Assembly (NCBI RefSeq): GCF_001907675.1
Contig: NZ_MPNT01000001.1
Coordinates: forward strand, 493,016-557,015
Length of the DNA stretch: 64,000 nt
Direction of reading: 5' to 3'
Source of the DNA: Mycobacterium paraffinicum
Lineage (GTDB): Bacteria > Actinomycetota > Actinomycetes > Mycobacteriales > Mycobacteriaceae
Position numbers and translations under genes: made by a program. Under the pieces are notes generated by a model. It was not told the DNA's origin, made no database searches, and was given only the letters and a program-made list of their open reading frames with translations. This document shows, one piece after another, positions 52,244 through 62,171 of this stretch (positions are counted from its first letter, which is position 1; every line of letters begins with the position of its first letter).

Positions 52244-52753
52244 ATGACGACCCCCAAAGAGGCCGAAGGGCTCATCGGCAGCCATTACCGGGCGCCGGAT
52301 TACTTCCTGGTCGGACGCGAGAAGATCCGGGAGTTCGCGATCGCGGTCAAGGACGACCACCCGACGCACTTCAGCGAGGCCGACGCCGCCGCCGCCGGGT
52401 ACGACTCGCTGGTGGCGCCGTTGACGTTCCTGGCAATCGCGGGCCGGCGGGTGCAGCTGGAGATCTTCACCAAGTTCAGCATCCCGATCAACATCGCCCG
52501 GGTCATCCACCGCGACCAGAAATTCAAATTCCACCGACCGATCGTCGCCGGGGATAGGCTTTACTTCGACACTTATCTAGACTCGGTGATCGAGTCCCAT
52601 GGCACCGTGCTCGCCGAGATCCGCAGCGAGGTAACCGATGCCGACGGGGCACCGCTTATCACCAGCGTCGTCACGATGCTGGGAGAAGCCACAACCCAAG
52701 CCGACACTGACGCAACAGTGGCCGCAATTGCATCAATATCAGCCGGGAAGTAG
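52244..52753 (+). CDS. MaoC/HadA-like hydratase-fold protein (Rv0504c)
   Basis: A 169-aa single hot-dog protein similar to the HadA/HadC subunits of the mycolate dehydratases and to Rv0504c. The N-terminal half of the MaoC-like FAS1-type domain reads [21 protein letters not shown], and the later [20 protein letters not shown] is typical. The catalytic hydratase motif of a HadB-type partner is not obvious, so it may act as a structural or binding subunit. Between serB1 and cmaA2, eleven bases before the latter, consistent with lipid metabolism. Confidence 0.82.
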   Translation: MTTPKEAEGLIGSHYRAPDYFLVGREKIREFAIAVKDDHPTHFSEADAAAAGYDSLVAPLTFLAIAGRRVQLEIFTKFSIPINIARVIHRDQKFKFHRPIVAGDRLYFDTYLDSVIESHGTVLAEIRSEVTDADGAPLITSVVTMLGEATTQADTDATVAAIASISAGK

Positions 52754-52764
52754 GGTCGATTTCA

Positions 52765-53694
52765 ATGACGTCACAGGGGGAAGCCGCTAGCACGCAGCTG
52801 AAGCCGCCGGTCGAGAAGGTCCGGTCGCACTACGACAAATCGAACGAATTCTTCAAGCTCTGGCTTGACCCGTCGATGACCTATAGCTGCGGCTACTTCG
52901 ACGAAAATCCGGACCCGCAGAATCTGACCAAGACGCTGGAAGAGGCGCAGTACGCCAAGCGCAAGCTCGCGCTCGACAAGCTGAACCTCGAGCCCGGCAT
53001 GACGCTGCTCGACATCGGCTCCGGGTGGGGCTCGACGATGCGGCACGCGGTCGCCGAGTATGACGTCAACGTCATCGGCCTGACGCTGAGCGAGAACCAG
53101 TACGCCCACTGCGTGGCCGAGTTCGACAAGATGGAGAGCCCCCGCCGCAAAGAGGTGCGGATCCAGGGCTGGGAGGAATTCCCCGGCGACGTACCGATCG
53201 ACCGCATCGTGTCGCTGGGCGCGTTCGAGCACTTCGCCGACGGCGCGGGTGACGCCGGGTACGAGCGGTACGCCACCTTCTTCAAGAAGTACTACGACTT
53301 GCTGCCCGACGACGGCCGCATGTTGCTGCACTCGATCGTGGTGCCCTCCGCCGAAGAGGGCAAGAAGATGGGCTTGCAGGTGAACATGACCCTGCTGCGG
53401 TTCATCAGCTTCATCCTCAAGGAGATCTACCCGGGCGGGAAGCTGCCCCAGGTCGACCTGGTCGACAAGTACGCGACCGACGCGGGTTTCAAGATCGAGC
53501 GCCACCACTTCATCGGCAAGAACTACGTCCCGACGCTGACGGCCTGGGGCGACGCGCTCGAGGCGCACAAGGAAGAGGCGATCGCCCTGAAGGGCCAGGA
53601 GACCTACGACATTTACCTGAAGTACCTGCGGGGATGCTCCGACCTGTTCCGCGACGGCTACACCAACGTCTGCCAATTCACAATGGTCAAGTAG
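52765..53694 (+). CDS. cmaA2: Cyclopropane mycolic acid synthase CmaA2
   Basis: SAM-dependent methyltransferase of mycolate modification, 309 aa. SAM motif LDIGSGWG at 82-89; [20 protein letters not shown] and [10 protein letters not shown] are the family substrate/bicarbonate-site segments; [11 protein letters not shown] carries the catalytic Glu. It adds a cyclopropane ring to meromycolate double bonds; CmaA2 is known for trans rings. Identified by sequence and by the Rv0505c-0504c-0503c order. Ends at a strong terminator. Confidence 0.92.
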   Translation: MTSQGEAASTQLKPPVEKVRSHYDKSNEFFKLWLDPSMTYSCGYFDENPDPQNLTKTLEEAQYAKRKLALDKLNLEPGMTLLDIGSGWGSTMRHAVAEYDVNVIGLTLSENQYAHCVAEFDKMESPRRKEVRIQGWEEFPGDVPIDRIVSLGAFEHFADGAGDAGYERYATFFKKYYDLLPDDGRMLLHSIVVPSAEEGKKMGLQVNMTLLRFISFILKEIYPGGKLPQVDLVDKYATDAGFKIERHHFIGKNYVPTLTAWGDALEAHKEEAIALKGQETYDIYLKYLRGCSDLFRDGYTNVCQFTMVK

Positions 53695-53700
53695 TTCGCC

Positions 53701-53740
53701 CGAAAACGCCCCGGAAGCCATTGGCTCCGGGGCGTTTTCG
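53701..53740. terminator. Bidirectional intrinsic terminator
   Basis: CGAAAACGCCCCGGA pairs perfectly with TCCGGGGCGTTTTCG (53726-53740) around a ten-base loop. The A and T runs at the stem base give a U-tract on both strands. It sits between convergent cmaA2 and the acyltransferase gene. Confidence 0.85.
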
Positions 53741-53800
53741 CGTCGGCACCAAGCCGGATAGCCGGATAGCGAAGCGGGCAGGGTCGGTAAACGTAAAGCG

Positions 53801-54865
53801 TCAGCCGAAAAAGATGTTGCGCCGGCCGGCCAGCAACCGATACAGCGTCTGCTGGATGGTCTCGCGCACCTGATCGGTCAACTCGAAGGTGACCATCGGG
53901 TCCTCGGCGTCGGACGCGGCGTAGTCGTTGGTGTAGATCGGCTCGCCGAATGCGATGCGCCATTTCGACGGCAGCGGCACCAGGCCCGCCGGTCCCGCCA
54001 GCGGGAACAGCGGCGTGACCGGGAAGTAGGGCAGCCCGAACAGCCGCGCCAGCAGCTTCACATCGGTCAGCATCGGGTAGATCTCTTCCGAGCCGACGAT
54101 CGAGCACGGGATGATCGGCGCCTTGGTGCGCAGCGCCGCGGTGACGAACCCGCCGCGGCCGAACCGCTGCAACCGATAGCGGTCCTCGAAGCGCTTGCCC
54201 AACCCCTTGTAGCCCTCCGGGAACACGGCGGTCAGTTCGCCGGCGGCGAGCAACCGGTGCGCGTCCGTGGTGCAGGCCATGGTGTGGCCGGCCTTGCGGG
54301 CGGCTTCGCCCACGACGGGCAGGTCGAACACCATGTCGGCGGCGAGCAGCCGCAGGTCCCGCTGCGCGGGGTGCTCGTCGTGGACGGCGACCGACAGCAT
54401 CAACCCGTCGAACGGCAAGACCCCGGCGTGGTTGGCCACCACCAACGCGGCGCCCTCGCTCGGCAGGTTCTCGACACCGCTGACCTCCACCCGGAACCAC
54501 GACCGGAAGAAGAACCTCAGCAACGGCCGAACGATCGCGCTGTTGAAGTGTGGATCGAAACCGAACTCGTCGACGGTGTAGTCACCGGTGAGCCGCTGGC
54601 GCAGGAACCCCGCTACCGCGGCGACCCGCTGAGCGAGTTCGTTGAGCGGCGCCTCCGCCGACCCGGCACCCGCGGCACGCCGGTGCTCATCGATCTCGCG
54701 GACGACGGCGGCGATCTGCTCGGCGGACGCCCGACCGTGCGGGTCCGAGAGCGAGGAGGGATGCTGACGGGTCGACTCCGCGCGCTGATCGGCTCTCCGC
54801 CGCGCTGCTACCCGACCCCGATTCGTATGCAGCGGAATAACATTCGCTCTGTTTTCACCCGCCAC
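53801..54865 (-). CDS. Lysophospholipid acyltransferase-family protein (Rv0502)
   Basis: PlsC-type acyltransferase, 354 aa from GTG 54865 (family start AGENRANVIPLH). The catalytic HX4D has His146 and Asp153 spaced as NHAGVLPFD; FPEGYKGLGK is the phosphate-binding motif. An N-terminal disordered region of about 60 residues precedes it. Begins five bases after galE2 and is co-transcribed with it. Likely transfers an acyl chain to a glycerolipid or similar; acceptor unknown. Confidence 0.86.
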   Translation of the reverse strand: MAGENRANVIPLHTNRGRVAARRRADQRAESTRQHPSSLSDPHGRASAEQIAAVVREIDEHRRAAGAGSAEAPLNELAQRVAAVAGFLRQRLTGDYTVDEFGFDPHFNSAIVRPLLRFFFRSWFRVEVSGVENLPSEGAALVVANHAGVLPFDGLMLSVAVHDEHPAQRDLRLLAADMVFDLPVVGEAARKAGHTMACTTDAHRLLAAGELTAVFPEGYKGLGKRFEDRYRLQRFGRGGFVTAALRTKAPIIPCSIVGSEEIYPMLTDVKLLARLFGLPYFPVTPLFPLAGPAGLVPLPSKWRIAFGEPIYTNDYAASDAEDPMVTFELTDQVRETIQQTLYRLLAGRRNIFFG

Positions 54866-54870
54866 GATAC

Positions 54871-55998
54871 CTACCTGACCCCACCCCACGGAACTGGATT
54901 TCGGCTGCCCCAGCGCTGCGCTAGGGATATGGCGCGACCCTCCAAGGAGCGTACCCGATGCGGATCGATAATGGGAGTCATGCCGCGGCCGCGCACGTAG
55001 TCGTCGAAGGCCTCGGCCGTCGTCCACTTCGGCTGGTAGCCCAGCTCCGCGCGCATCCGGGTGGTGTCCATGACGCGGCCGTAGCTCAGGTAGGCGAACT
55101 GATCGCGGCTGATCTCGTTGTAACGGTTAGCCCGTCTCAGCGAATCGAGCGCCCACACGCCAAAACCGGGCACTGGCAACGGAATCCGGCCGGCACGGCG
55201 GATTGCCTGCGACAGCATGATGATTCCGTCGGCCCCGATGTTGAACGTGCCGGCCTTGCCGGCCATCGCCGCGCGTTCCAGCGCGCCCAGCGCATCCTGC
55301 TCGTGCAGCAACTGCAGTCGCGCGTCGCGGCCGAACATCGTGGGCACCAACGGCCCGGCCAGGTACCGCGACAGCGTGGTGTCCATCGCTGGCCCGATCA
55401 TGTTGGCCAGCCGCAGGATCGTCACGGCGATGTCGGGCCGGCGCCGCCCCAGCCCCCGGGCATAGGACTCGATGTCCAGGCTGTCCTTGGCGAAACCGCC
55501 GCGCAGGGGCCGGCGGCTGGTGCTGTCCTCGGTGAACATCACCGGATCGTGCGCGCTGGACCCATAGACCTCAGACGTCGACTTGAGCACCACGCGGCGC
55601 ACCGAGGGCGCCTTCTGACAGGCCGCGAACAGCTGCATCGCGCCCATCACGTTGATTTCCTTCAGCGCGGCGGTGCCACCGGACCGCGGGGCGTACGACG
55701 CCGCGGCCGCGTGCACCACCGTGTCCACTTCGCCGTTGCGAATCACCTTGGCTATGAAGGGATTACGGATGTCGGCGCGGACGAACTCCGCGCGCCCCAT
55801 TCGGCGCAGCATGTCCTTGCTGGGCGCGATCGCGTCGACCGCGATGACCGTGTTGATCATCGGGTTCTGCACGAGCCGGGCCGTCAGGTAGCCGCCCAGA
55901 AACCGGCACGCACCGGTGACCAGCACCACCTTCGGGTAGTGCACCGTGTTGCTCGCGGTGTCGCCGGCTCCGCCGCCATCCCCACTCGACTGATCCAC
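54871..55998 (-). CDS. galE2: NAD-dependent epimerase/dehydratase GalE2
   Basis: Extended SDR, 375 aa. The glycine motif is TGACRFLGGYL (28-38), in the variant typical of Rv0501. The Ser/Thr of the active site lies in KSTSEVYGSS. The expected Tyr-x3-Lys is not plain: the region reads FAKDSLDIESYARGLGRR, so catalysis may be altered or the role regulatory. Start GTG 55998. Operon partner of the downstream acyltransferase; 3' neighbour of the small basic gene. Confidence 0.85.
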   Translation of the reverse strand: MDQSSGDGGGAGDTASNTVHYPKVVLVTGACRFLGGYLTARLVQNPMINTVIAVDAIAPSKDMLRRMGRAEFVRADIRNPFIAKVIRNGEVDTVVHAAAASYAPRSGGTAALKEINVMGAMQLFAACQKAPSVRRVVLKSTSEVYGSSAHDPVMFTEDSTSRRPLRGGFAKDSLDIESYARGLGRRRPDIAVTILRLANMIGPAMDTTLSRYLAGPLVPTMFGRDARLQLLHEQDALGALERAAMAGKAGTFNIGADGIIMLSQAIRRAGRIPLPVPGFGVWALDSLRRANRYNEISRDQFAYLSYGRVMDTTRMRAELGYQPKWTTAEAFDDYVRGRGMTPIIDPHRVRSLEGRAISLAQRWGSRNPVPWGGVR

Positions 55999-56048
55999 GC
56001 AAACAGCCTATCGACTCCGGAGACCGCAGCATCAAGCCGCGGGCGGGC

Positions 56049-56150
56049 CTACTTGCCGAGTTTTCTGCGCTGCACCCGAGTGCGGCGCAACAACTTGCGG
56101 TGCTTCTTCTTCGACATGCGCTTGCGCCGCTTCTTGATTACTGAACCCAT
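56049..56150 (-). CDS. Very basic 33-residue protein (AURKAIP1/COX24 domain, Rv0500B-like)
   Basis: Begins [20 protein letters not shown] and ends RRKLGK. Nearly half the residues are Lys or Arg. In mycobacteria this conserved micro-protein corresponds to the bacterial ribosomal bS22-type protein seen in M. smegmatis ribosome structures. Start ATG 56150. Too short for most gene callers, but its conservation makes it secure. Confidence 0.85.
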
Positions 56151-56273
56151 GAACTCCGCTATCTGACCCGTGACCTGCTTGCAGGATTGACCCGGACACT
56201 TTACCCGGCGGGACGCACCGAACACCAAACGGCGTCGACGATCGCCGAGCGAAGAGCGAAGTGCGGTTTCGGG

Positions 56274-56528
56274 TCAGCCCGCGTCGAAGTAGGACGTCTC
56301 CAGCATGTCGTGCACCGCCTTGGCGTGCACCCGGAAAGACCGCCCGACCCGGACCGCGGGCAGCTCGCCGTTGTGCACCAGCCGGTACACCGTCATCTTG
56401 GAGACCCGCATCAACGCCGCCACTTCGGCGACGGTCAAGAACTGTGTCCTGCCCTGCTGGCCCTCGCCGGGACCGGTGTCCCGCTTACCAGCAGAATCGC
56501 GCGCTGATGGCCCGTTCGTAGACGTCAT
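56274..56528 (-). CDS. BldC/excisionase-type helix-turn-helix DNA-binding protein (Rv0500A-like)
   Basis: An 84-aa MerR-like winged HTH protein. The core FLTVAEVAALMRVSKMTVYRL is the HTH, and GELPAVRVGRSFRVHAKAV the wing. About 28 disordered residues precede it. BldC-like proteins bind direct repeats as filaments at promoters; targets here are unknown. Constant neighbour of proC in mycobacteria. Confidence 0.86.
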   Translation of the reverse strand: MTSTNGPSARDSAGKRDTGPGEGQQGRTQFLTVAEVAALMRVSKMTVYRLVHNGELPAVRVGRSFRVHAKAVHDMLETSYFDAG

Positions 56529-56668
56529 CGCAACCCAATCGTGTCAGGCACCCGCAATGCCAGCGGCTTCCCCTCCGCTGGCACCCACACGTGCATACAA
56601 AGAGGAGAATAGCGGGACTAATGGGGTTACTGGTACTGGTGGGGGACAATCAGTTCAAATTTCTTGGA

Positions 56669-57556
56669 TTACTCCGATGTAATTCTTAGCTGCTCAGAGC
56701 GCGTTTTGGCGGCCTGAACGGCCGCGTCGACAGCGGCCCGCAGGCCGCCCCGTTCCAGTTCGCGCAGCCCCGCGGCAGTGGTGCCGCCGGGCGAGGTGAT
56801 GGTCGCCCGCAGCTGCGTCGCCGTGGCGTCCACGCGCAACCCCGGGGCCTCGCCCTCCCCCGGCCGCCCGTCGGCCTCCATCCGCTCCAGCAGCATGGCC
56901 GCAGACCCGGCCATCGTCTGCGCCGTCAGGTCGGTGGCCACCTCCCGGCTCAGCCCGGCGGCCACACCGGCATCCACCAGCGCCTCGACCATCAAGAAGA
57001 AGTAGGCCGGGCCGGAGCCCGACAGCGCGGTCACGGCATCCATCTGGGCTTCCGGCACGGTCAGCACCCCACCGACCGAGTCGAACAGGGCCGATACCCC
57101 CTCGAGCTGCGGGGCGGTGACGAACCGGCCCGTGGCCAGCGCGGTCACCCCCGCGCCGACGAGGGCCGCCGCGTTGGGCATCGCCCGCACCACCGGCGTC
57201 CCGGCCGGCAATTTGGATTCGAAATACGAGACACCGATGCCCGCCGCGACGGTGACGAACACCTGCTCGGCGGTGTCGCTCTCGGACGCGGCCGCCACCC
57301 GGGCCAGCTCCGTGAGCACCGGCTCGACATCGGAGGGCTTCACCGCGACCACGACGAAGGACGCGTTCTCCACCGCGTCGGCCACCGAGGTGATCAAGAC
57401 CGAATAGGTGTCGGCCAGGTACTGGGCGCGCTCGGGAACGCGTTCGGCCACCACAAGGTCTTTGACCTGCCTGCCCGCGCGCAGCAGACCCGAGAGCAGT
57501 GCCTCCCCGATGCTGCCGCCACCGATGATCGCGATTCTTGCCATGCCCGACAGCAT
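56669..57556 (-). CDS. proC: Pyrroline-5-carboxylate reductase ProC
   Basis: Last step of proline synthesis, NAD(P)H-dependent, 295 aa, as in M. tuberculosis. Rossmann motif IIGGGSIGEALLSGLL; AVKPSDVEPV; catalytic region ALSGSGPAYFFLMVEAL; SPGGTTAAGLRELERGG near the C-terminus. Start ATG 57556 gives MLSGMARI; the second ATG at codon 5 is also possible. Confidence 0.95.
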   Translation of the reverse strand: MLSGMARIAIIGGGSIGEALLSGLLRAGRQVKDLVVAERVPERAQYLADTYSVLITSVADAVENASFVVVAVKPSDVEPVLTELARVAAASESDTAEQVFVTVAAGIGVSYFESKLPAGTPVVRAMPNAAALVGAGVTALATGRFVTAPQLEGVSALFDSVGGVLTVPEAQMDAVTALSGSGPAYFFLMVEALVDAGVAAGLSREVATDLTAQTMAGSAAMLLERMEADGRPGEGEAPGLRVDATATQLRATITSPGGTTAAGLRELERGGLRAAVDAAVQAAKTRSEQLRITSE

Positions 57557-57571
57557 CGCAGACCCCGGCGC

Positions 57572-58414
57572 CTACCTAGCGGCAGGGACCAGCGCCAGTT
57601 GGCGGGCTTGGACCACGAGGCGCCCCAGGCTGTCGACGACGGTGTGGTCCTCGTCGAACCAGTCGTGCCCGATCTCCGTGCACGTCGCGATGATTCGCAG
57701 CCATCCGTCGGCGGGCAGGCCGCGCAGGAAGGCGGTCAGCTGGACGGTCGGCGCCCAGCCGGTGCGTTCCACGGCAAAGGTCACCGGGGCCGACAGATCC
57801 CCGCACATCAGCGCGAACAGGGCGTCCGGGGCGACGCCGCGGGGGCGCGCCCACATCTGGATCACCGGCGGGCCCCCGTCGGCCGTCGGGCCCAACGTCG
57901 ACAGCACCGGTCGCACGTCGCAGCCCTCGCCGAGGTGCACCAGGCCGGCCAACGGGTGGCCGGGCCCGATCGGGGCGATGTCGTCGGGCGGCTCGGGCGC
58001 CATCAGGTCCACCACCGGGTTGGCCGACAGCAGCGGCTTGGCGTCACCGTCGGGCGGAAAGTGTTCGGGCTCGCCGAGGTTGACCACCGCGTGCACCGCC
58101 GTCCGGTCACCCTGCGTGAGCTCGACGTCGACGACGCTGATCCGGCGGCCACGCTTGCGGATCGACGTCACCAGCCGCATCGGCCCCGGATCCGGGGCCC
58201 ACAGGAAGCTCGCGGACACGGCGACCGGCTGCTGAACCGGTTCGAACTCGGTCGACGGCCCCCCGCAGGCGGTGCGGGCGGCGTTGGCGCAGAGCGCCAG
58301 CATGGCGCCACCGTGCACCTTGGGACCGATGGTCCAGTGCTTGTCGAGCTCGCCTTCGAAGACGCCGGGGTCGACCTCCCGCAACGCCATCGCGGTGGTG
58401 AATAACGCGTTCAT
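57572..58414 (-). CDS. Acyl-CoA thioesterase-like double hot-dog protein (Rv0499)
   Basis: A 280-aa thioesterase-family protein. The N-terminal module KHWTIGPKVHGGAMLALCANAA is the typical hot-dog helix entry and FDEDHTVVDSLGRLVVQARQLAL the end of the second module. The tandem hot-dog plan suggests a TesB-like acyl-CoA thioesterase. Lies between proC and the TIM-barrel gene on the same strand; 14 bases separate it from the latter. Confidence 0.8.
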   Translation of the reverse strand: MNALFTTAMALREVDPGVFEGELDKHWTIGPKVHGGAMLALCANAARTACGGPSTEFEPVQQPVAVSASFLWAPDPGPMRLVTSIRKRGRRISVVDVELTQGDRTAVHAVVNLGEPEHFPPDGDAKPLLSANPVVDLMAPEPPDDIAPIGPGHPLAGLVHLGEGCDVRPVLSTLGPTADGGPPVIQMWARPRGVAPDALFALMCGDLSAPVTFAVERTGWAPTVQLTAFLRGLPADGWLRIIATCTEIGHDWFDEDHTVVDSLGRLVVQARQLALVPAAR

Positions 58415-58428
58415 GGTCTCCTGGTTTG

Positions 58429-59271
58429 TCAGCGCAGCAGATGCGTGCGGGCGAACTGCAACGACTCGGCGAGCATGCTTTCGCGCTCATTCGCTGAACG
58501 CGCGCTGGACGTGGAAACTTCCAGGATGACGTGGCCGGCGAAGTGGCTGCCGGCCAGCATCTGGCACACCTCGGCGGTGGGCTGCGTGCCGCGCCCGGGC
58601 ACCAGGTGCTCGTCGGCGGGCAGGCCGCTGCCGTCGCACAGGTGCAGGTGCACCAATCCGCCGCCCATCCGCTGCGCCATGTCCAGCGAATCGCTGCCCG
58701 CGGTGGCGGTGTGGGACAGGTCCAGCGTGTAGTGGGCGTGGTTGCCGTCCAGCGGGTCGTAGGAGGGCGCGAACGCCGATATCGCCGGGCCGGGGCCGCC
58801 GCCACGCCTGCGCATCCGTTCCAACGATTGGCCCGGGCCGAAGAACCGGTCCGCCCGGAACGGGAACATGTTCTCCACCGCGATCAGCACGTCGCTCGAG
58901 GCTTCCAGCTCCGCGACCTGGTCGCTGAATCCCTCGGCGTAACGCCGCTGCCAGCGAAACGGCGGGTGCACGACGACGGTTTGCGCGCCGAGCTGTTCGG
59001 CGGCCCGCACGCTGCGGTCCAGCTTGGGGATCGGGTTGGCGCCCCACACCCGCTGCGAGATCAGCAGGCACGGCGCGTGCACGGACAGCACCGGGACGCG
59101 ATAGCGCCGGGACAGCTTTGCGATGGCGTCGATGTCCTGGCTGACCGACTCCGCCCACACCATCAGCTCGACGCCGTCGTAGCCGAGCCGCGCCGCGTAC
59201 TCGAACGCGGCCTCGGCCCGCAATGGGTACACCGAGGCCGTTGAGAGTCCGACTTTGATAGCTGGGCGCAA
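58429..59271 (-). CDS. Sugar phosphate isomerase/epimerase-like TIM barrel protein (Rv0498)
   Basis: AP-endonuclease-2 family TIM barrel, 280 aa. Metal-ligand positions are seen in SVHAPCLL, VVHPPFRW, AVENMFPF and HYTLDLSHTATAG, then VHLHLCDGSG. Function of the family ranges from sugar isomerases to DNA repair; here an isomerase is more likely because nuclease-specific segments are lacking. Start ATG 59271. Confidence 0.82.
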   Translation of the reverse strand: MRPAIKVGLSTASVYPLRAEAAFEYAARLGYDGVELMVWAESVSQDIDAIAKLSRRYRVPVLSVHAPCLLISQRVWGANPIPKLDRSVRAAEQLGAQTVVVHPPFRWQRRYAEGFSDQVAELEASSDVLIAVENMFPFRADRFFGPGQSLERMRRRGGGPGPAISAFAPSYDPLDGNHAHYTLDLSHTATAGSDSLDMAQRMGGGLVHLHLCDGSGLPADEHLVPGRGTQPTAEVCQMLAGSHFAGHVILEVSTSSARSANERESMLAESLQFARTHLLR

Positions 59272-59295
59272 CGGTCTGTGTGGTCCCCGGTCCGC

Positions 59296-60243
59296 CTAGC
59301 CCGACTGCAACGACAGCGCCAACGGGCCCAGGGTGATCAGCGCGCCCACCGCGACCGCGATCAACGTGCTGGCGATGTCCTCGGTCTTGCGCACGACCCG
59401 GACTCCGACGACCAGGCCGAGGATCACCAGCACCGATAGCACCAACGCCACGATGCTGTTCCAGCGCCACAGCTCGTCGAACGCGACGAACAGTCCGGCG
59501 CCGAAGGCCACGGCCAGGATCGACTGGAAGACGACGAGGGTGCCGCGCCACAGCGCCTCGAACCTGCCGGGGGCCGCGTGGACGTCGGTGGCCGTGGCCG
59601 CCCCCTCGGTCGCGCCGTCGAGGTGGTCCTCGTCGCGCTCCTCGTGCGGCAACAATCCGGCGGTGAACGGGTGCTCCCCGTCCTCTTCGTCCTCGTCCGT
59701 CTCCGTCTGCAGGTAGGAGCGCACGTAGGCGGAATCCTCCAGCGCGGGCTCGGCGTCGCGCACCTCCGAATCCATCACGTCGACCGGCAGATCGGTGTAG
59801 TGGTCCAGCGGGTCGGGATTCATGTCCTCGGCGCCCGATTGCCCGGTGCCGTTGGTCTCCCCCGCCTCGCCGTGGCTCAGGGGGCGCGGGTAGGCGCTGC
59901 GCTCGGGGCCGGCGGCGTTCTTGGGCTGCAACGGCGACCTGGGCCACCGCGGCTCGGGTTGCGACCAGTACGCGGCCGCGGGCTTGTCCTCGGTTTGCTG
60001 TTCGGGCTCGGGTTCCGCGGTGGCGGCCGGCCGTTCGGCCGTGCGGGGGTCCTCGTCGTCATCGCGGATGATCGGGATCTCGCCGGTCAGCTCGGCGACG
60101 GTCACCGCGTCGCTGTCGCCGCGCCGCCGACGCCTGCGCCGCGTGACCGCGGGGGCGCCGATCGTCCCGTTCTTGGCCAGAAGTTCGGCCACCGAGATCG
60201 GCCGAGTACCCGGGCTCTCGGTCTCTGAGTGTGGTCCGGTCAT
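59296..60243 (-). CDS. Acidic membrane protein (Rv0497)
   Basis: A 315-aa protein with a long disordered cytoplasmic region, residues 1-225, containing a basic patch [10 protein letters not shown] at 36-45 and many Asp/Glu. Three C-terminal membrane helices follow (about 236-255, 262-282, 292-312). ATG 60243 overlaps the ppx stop as ATGA. Conserved in mycobacteria; function unknown. Confidence 0.82.
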   Translation of the reverse strand: MTGPHSETESPGTRPISVAELLAKNGTIGAPAVTRRRRRRRGDSDAVTVAELTGEIPIIRDDDEDPRTAERPAATAEPEPEQQTEDKPAAAYWSQPEPRWPRSPLQPKNAAGPERSAYPRPLSHGEAGETNGTGQSGAEDMNPDPLDHYTDLPVDVMDSEVRDAEPALEDSAYVRSYLQTETDEDEEDGEHPFTAGLLPHEERDEDHLDGATEGAATATDVHAAPGRFEALWRGTLVVFQSILAVAFGAGLFVAFDELWRWNSIVALVLSVLVILGLVVGVRVVRKTEDIASTLIAVAVGALITLGPLALSLQSG

Positions 60244-61256
60244 GCTTTGTCGCCTCTCGATCGGTTGCCGTCCCGATCACCTGCCTGGCCTCCAGCATCG
60301 CGCACGGATCGCTTCATGAGGGGCGTTCCGTCGGCTTCGCTGTCGAGTTTGCGCAAGATGAGACCTTCCCGTAACGCCCACGGGCAGATATCCACCGATT
60401 CGATCGACAGCGCTCGCATACTCGCCTCCGCCACCAACGCACCCGCCACGATCTGTGGCGCACGCTCGGCGCTCACCCCTTCCAGTTCTGCCCGGTCAGC
60501 GGTCGTCATCCTAGATATGAAAGATATGAGTTGCCTGAGGCCGTTTGCTGTGAGCGTCCGCTTCACCCGTGGCCCGGCGGCCGACGGCGCGGCACCGGTG
60601 AGCCGCGCGAGCGAGCGAAACGTCTTCGACGTCGCCACCGCCAGGTCGGGCGCGCCGGCGTCGAGCACCTGCTCGCTGGCCTCGGCGAGCTCGGCGTCCA
60701 GCCAGTCCCGCAGCATCCCGACCCGGCGCCGCCCGGGCGGGTCGTCGGGCAGCCATTCGCGGGTCAGCCGGCCGGCGCCCAGCGGCAGCGACAGCGCCAC
60801 CTCGGGCTCCTCGTCGACCCCGCTGGACATCTCCAGCGAGCCGCCGCCTATGTCGAGGTTGATGATCCGCCCCGCGCTCCAGCCGTACCACCGGCGCACC
60901 GCCAGGAAGGTCAACCGCGACTCGTCGACGCCGCTCAGCGCCTCCAGCTCCACGCCGGTTTCCTTGCGGACGCGGGCCAGCACGTCGTCGGAGTTCACCG
61001 CGTCGCGGAGTGCGGAGGTGGCAAAGGCCATCAGCTCGGCACAGCCGGAGCTGTCCGCGATCTTGGCGAACTCGTCGATCGTGGAGATGAGCTTCTCGGC
61101 GCCGCGCTTGGTGATCTTGCCCGAACTGTCGATCGACTCGGCCAATCGCAGCGTGGCCTTCGTCGAACTCATGGGCGTGGGATGCCCACCACGGTGCGCA
61201 TCAACCACCAACAGGTGAACCGTGTTGCTGCCCACGTCGAGCACGCCCAATCGCAC
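60240..61256 (-). CDS. ppx1: Ppx/GppA phosphatase (exopolyphosphatase Ppx1, Rv0496)
   Basis: Actin-like ASKHA-fold phosphatase, 338 aa from GTG 61256. [17 protein letters not shown] is the phosphate-1 motif, [10 protein letters not shown] and [13 protein letters not shown] the others. It hydrolyses short polyphosphate and possibly pppGpp. Frame and family agree with the start; the sequence upstream is not coding. Divergent from the Cys-rich gene across 129 bases. Confidence 0.9.
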   Translation of the reverse strand: MRLGVLDVGSNTVHLLVVDAHRGGHPTPMSSTKATLRLAESIDSSGKITKRGAEKLISTIDEFAKIADSSGCAELMAFATSALRDAVNSDDVLARVRKETGVELEALSGVDESRLTFLAVRRWYGWSAGRIINLDIGGGSLEMSSGVDEEPEVALSLPLGAGRLTREWLPDDPPGRRRVGMLRDWLDAELAEASEQVLDAGAPDLAVATSKTFRSLARLTGAAPSAAGPRVKRTLTANGLRQLISFISRMTTADRAELEGVSAERAPQIVAGALVAEASMRALSIESVDICPWALREGLILRKLDSEADGTPLMKRSVRDAGGQAGDRDGNRSRGDKA

Positions 61257-61385
61257 GGGAAACAACCTAGTCGGATATGGGTGGGCCCCGCGTTGCGGCC
61301 CGCTGCGGAGGTTGCCGTCCTGATCCGCCGGGCCCCCGAGTGTCAGCGGGTCGAAGAGCCGGATTCGTCGTCTAACGTGGACGCT

Positions 61386-62171
61386 GTGGCGGATTCCTAC
61401 CCTGAGCCGGGACACGAGGTTGAGCTGGACTTCGCCCGTGAGTGGGTGGAGTTCTACGACCCCGACAATCCCGAGCACCTGATCGCGGCGGACCTCACCT
61501 GGTTGCTCTCGCGGTGGACCTGCGTGTTCGGCACGCCCGCGTGCCACGGCACGGTCGCGGGCCGCCCCGACGACGGCTGCTGCTCGCACGGAGCGTTCCT
61601 GTCCGACGACGACGACCGCGCCCGGCTCGACGACGCCGTGCAGCAGTTGACCGACGAGGACTGGCAATTCCGCGAAAAGGGCTTGGGCCGCAAGGGATAT
61701 CTGGAGCTCGACGAGCACGAGGGGCAGTCCCAATACCGCACGCGCAAGCACAAGGACGCCTGCATCTTCCTGAACCGGCCCGGCTTCCCCGGGGGCGTCG
61801 GATGCGCCCTGCACAGCAAGGCCCTCAAGCTCGGCGTCGCGCCGTTGACCATGAAGCCCGACGTCTGCTGGCAGCTGCCGATCCGGCGCAGCCAGGAGTG
61901 GGTGACCCGTCCCGACGGGACCGAGATCCTCAAGACCTGGGTCACCGAATACGACCGGCGCGGTTGGGGTTCCGGTGGCGCGGACCTGCACTGGTATTGC
62001 ACTGGCGACCCCGGCGCCCATGTCGGCGCCAAGCAGGTGTGGGAAAGCATGGCCGACGAGCTCACCGAGCTACTCGGCGCCAAGGCCTACGCGGAGCTGG
62101 CGGCGATGTGCAAGCGCCGCAGCAAGCTGGGTCTCATCGCGGTGCATCCGGCGACTCGGCTCGCCGAGTAG
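61386..62171 (+). CDS. Conserved Cys-rich protein of unknown function (Rv0495c)
   Basis: A 261-aa cytoplasmic protein. Cysteines cluster in [28 protein letters not shown] and [11 protein letters not shown], with His nearby, which suggests a bound metal or iron-sulfur centre. The rest is extremely conserved among mycobacteria. GTG 61386 gives the start [16 protein letters not shown]. tuberculosis annotation is longer. Its 3' end overlaps the FadR gene by 38 bases. Function not known. Confidence 0.8.
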   Translation: MADSYPEPGHEVELDFAREWVEFYDPDNPEHLIAADLTWLLSRWTCVFGTPACHGTVAGRPDDGCCSHGAFLSDDDDRARLDDAVQQLTDEDWQFREKGLGRKGYLELDEHEGQSQYRTRKHKDACIFLNRPGFPGGVGCALHSKALKLGVAPLTMKPDVCWQLPIRRSQEWVTRPDGTEILKTWVTEYDRRGWGSGGADLHWYCTGDPGAHVGAKQVWESMADELTELLGAKAYAELAAMCKRRSKLGLIAVHPATRLAE

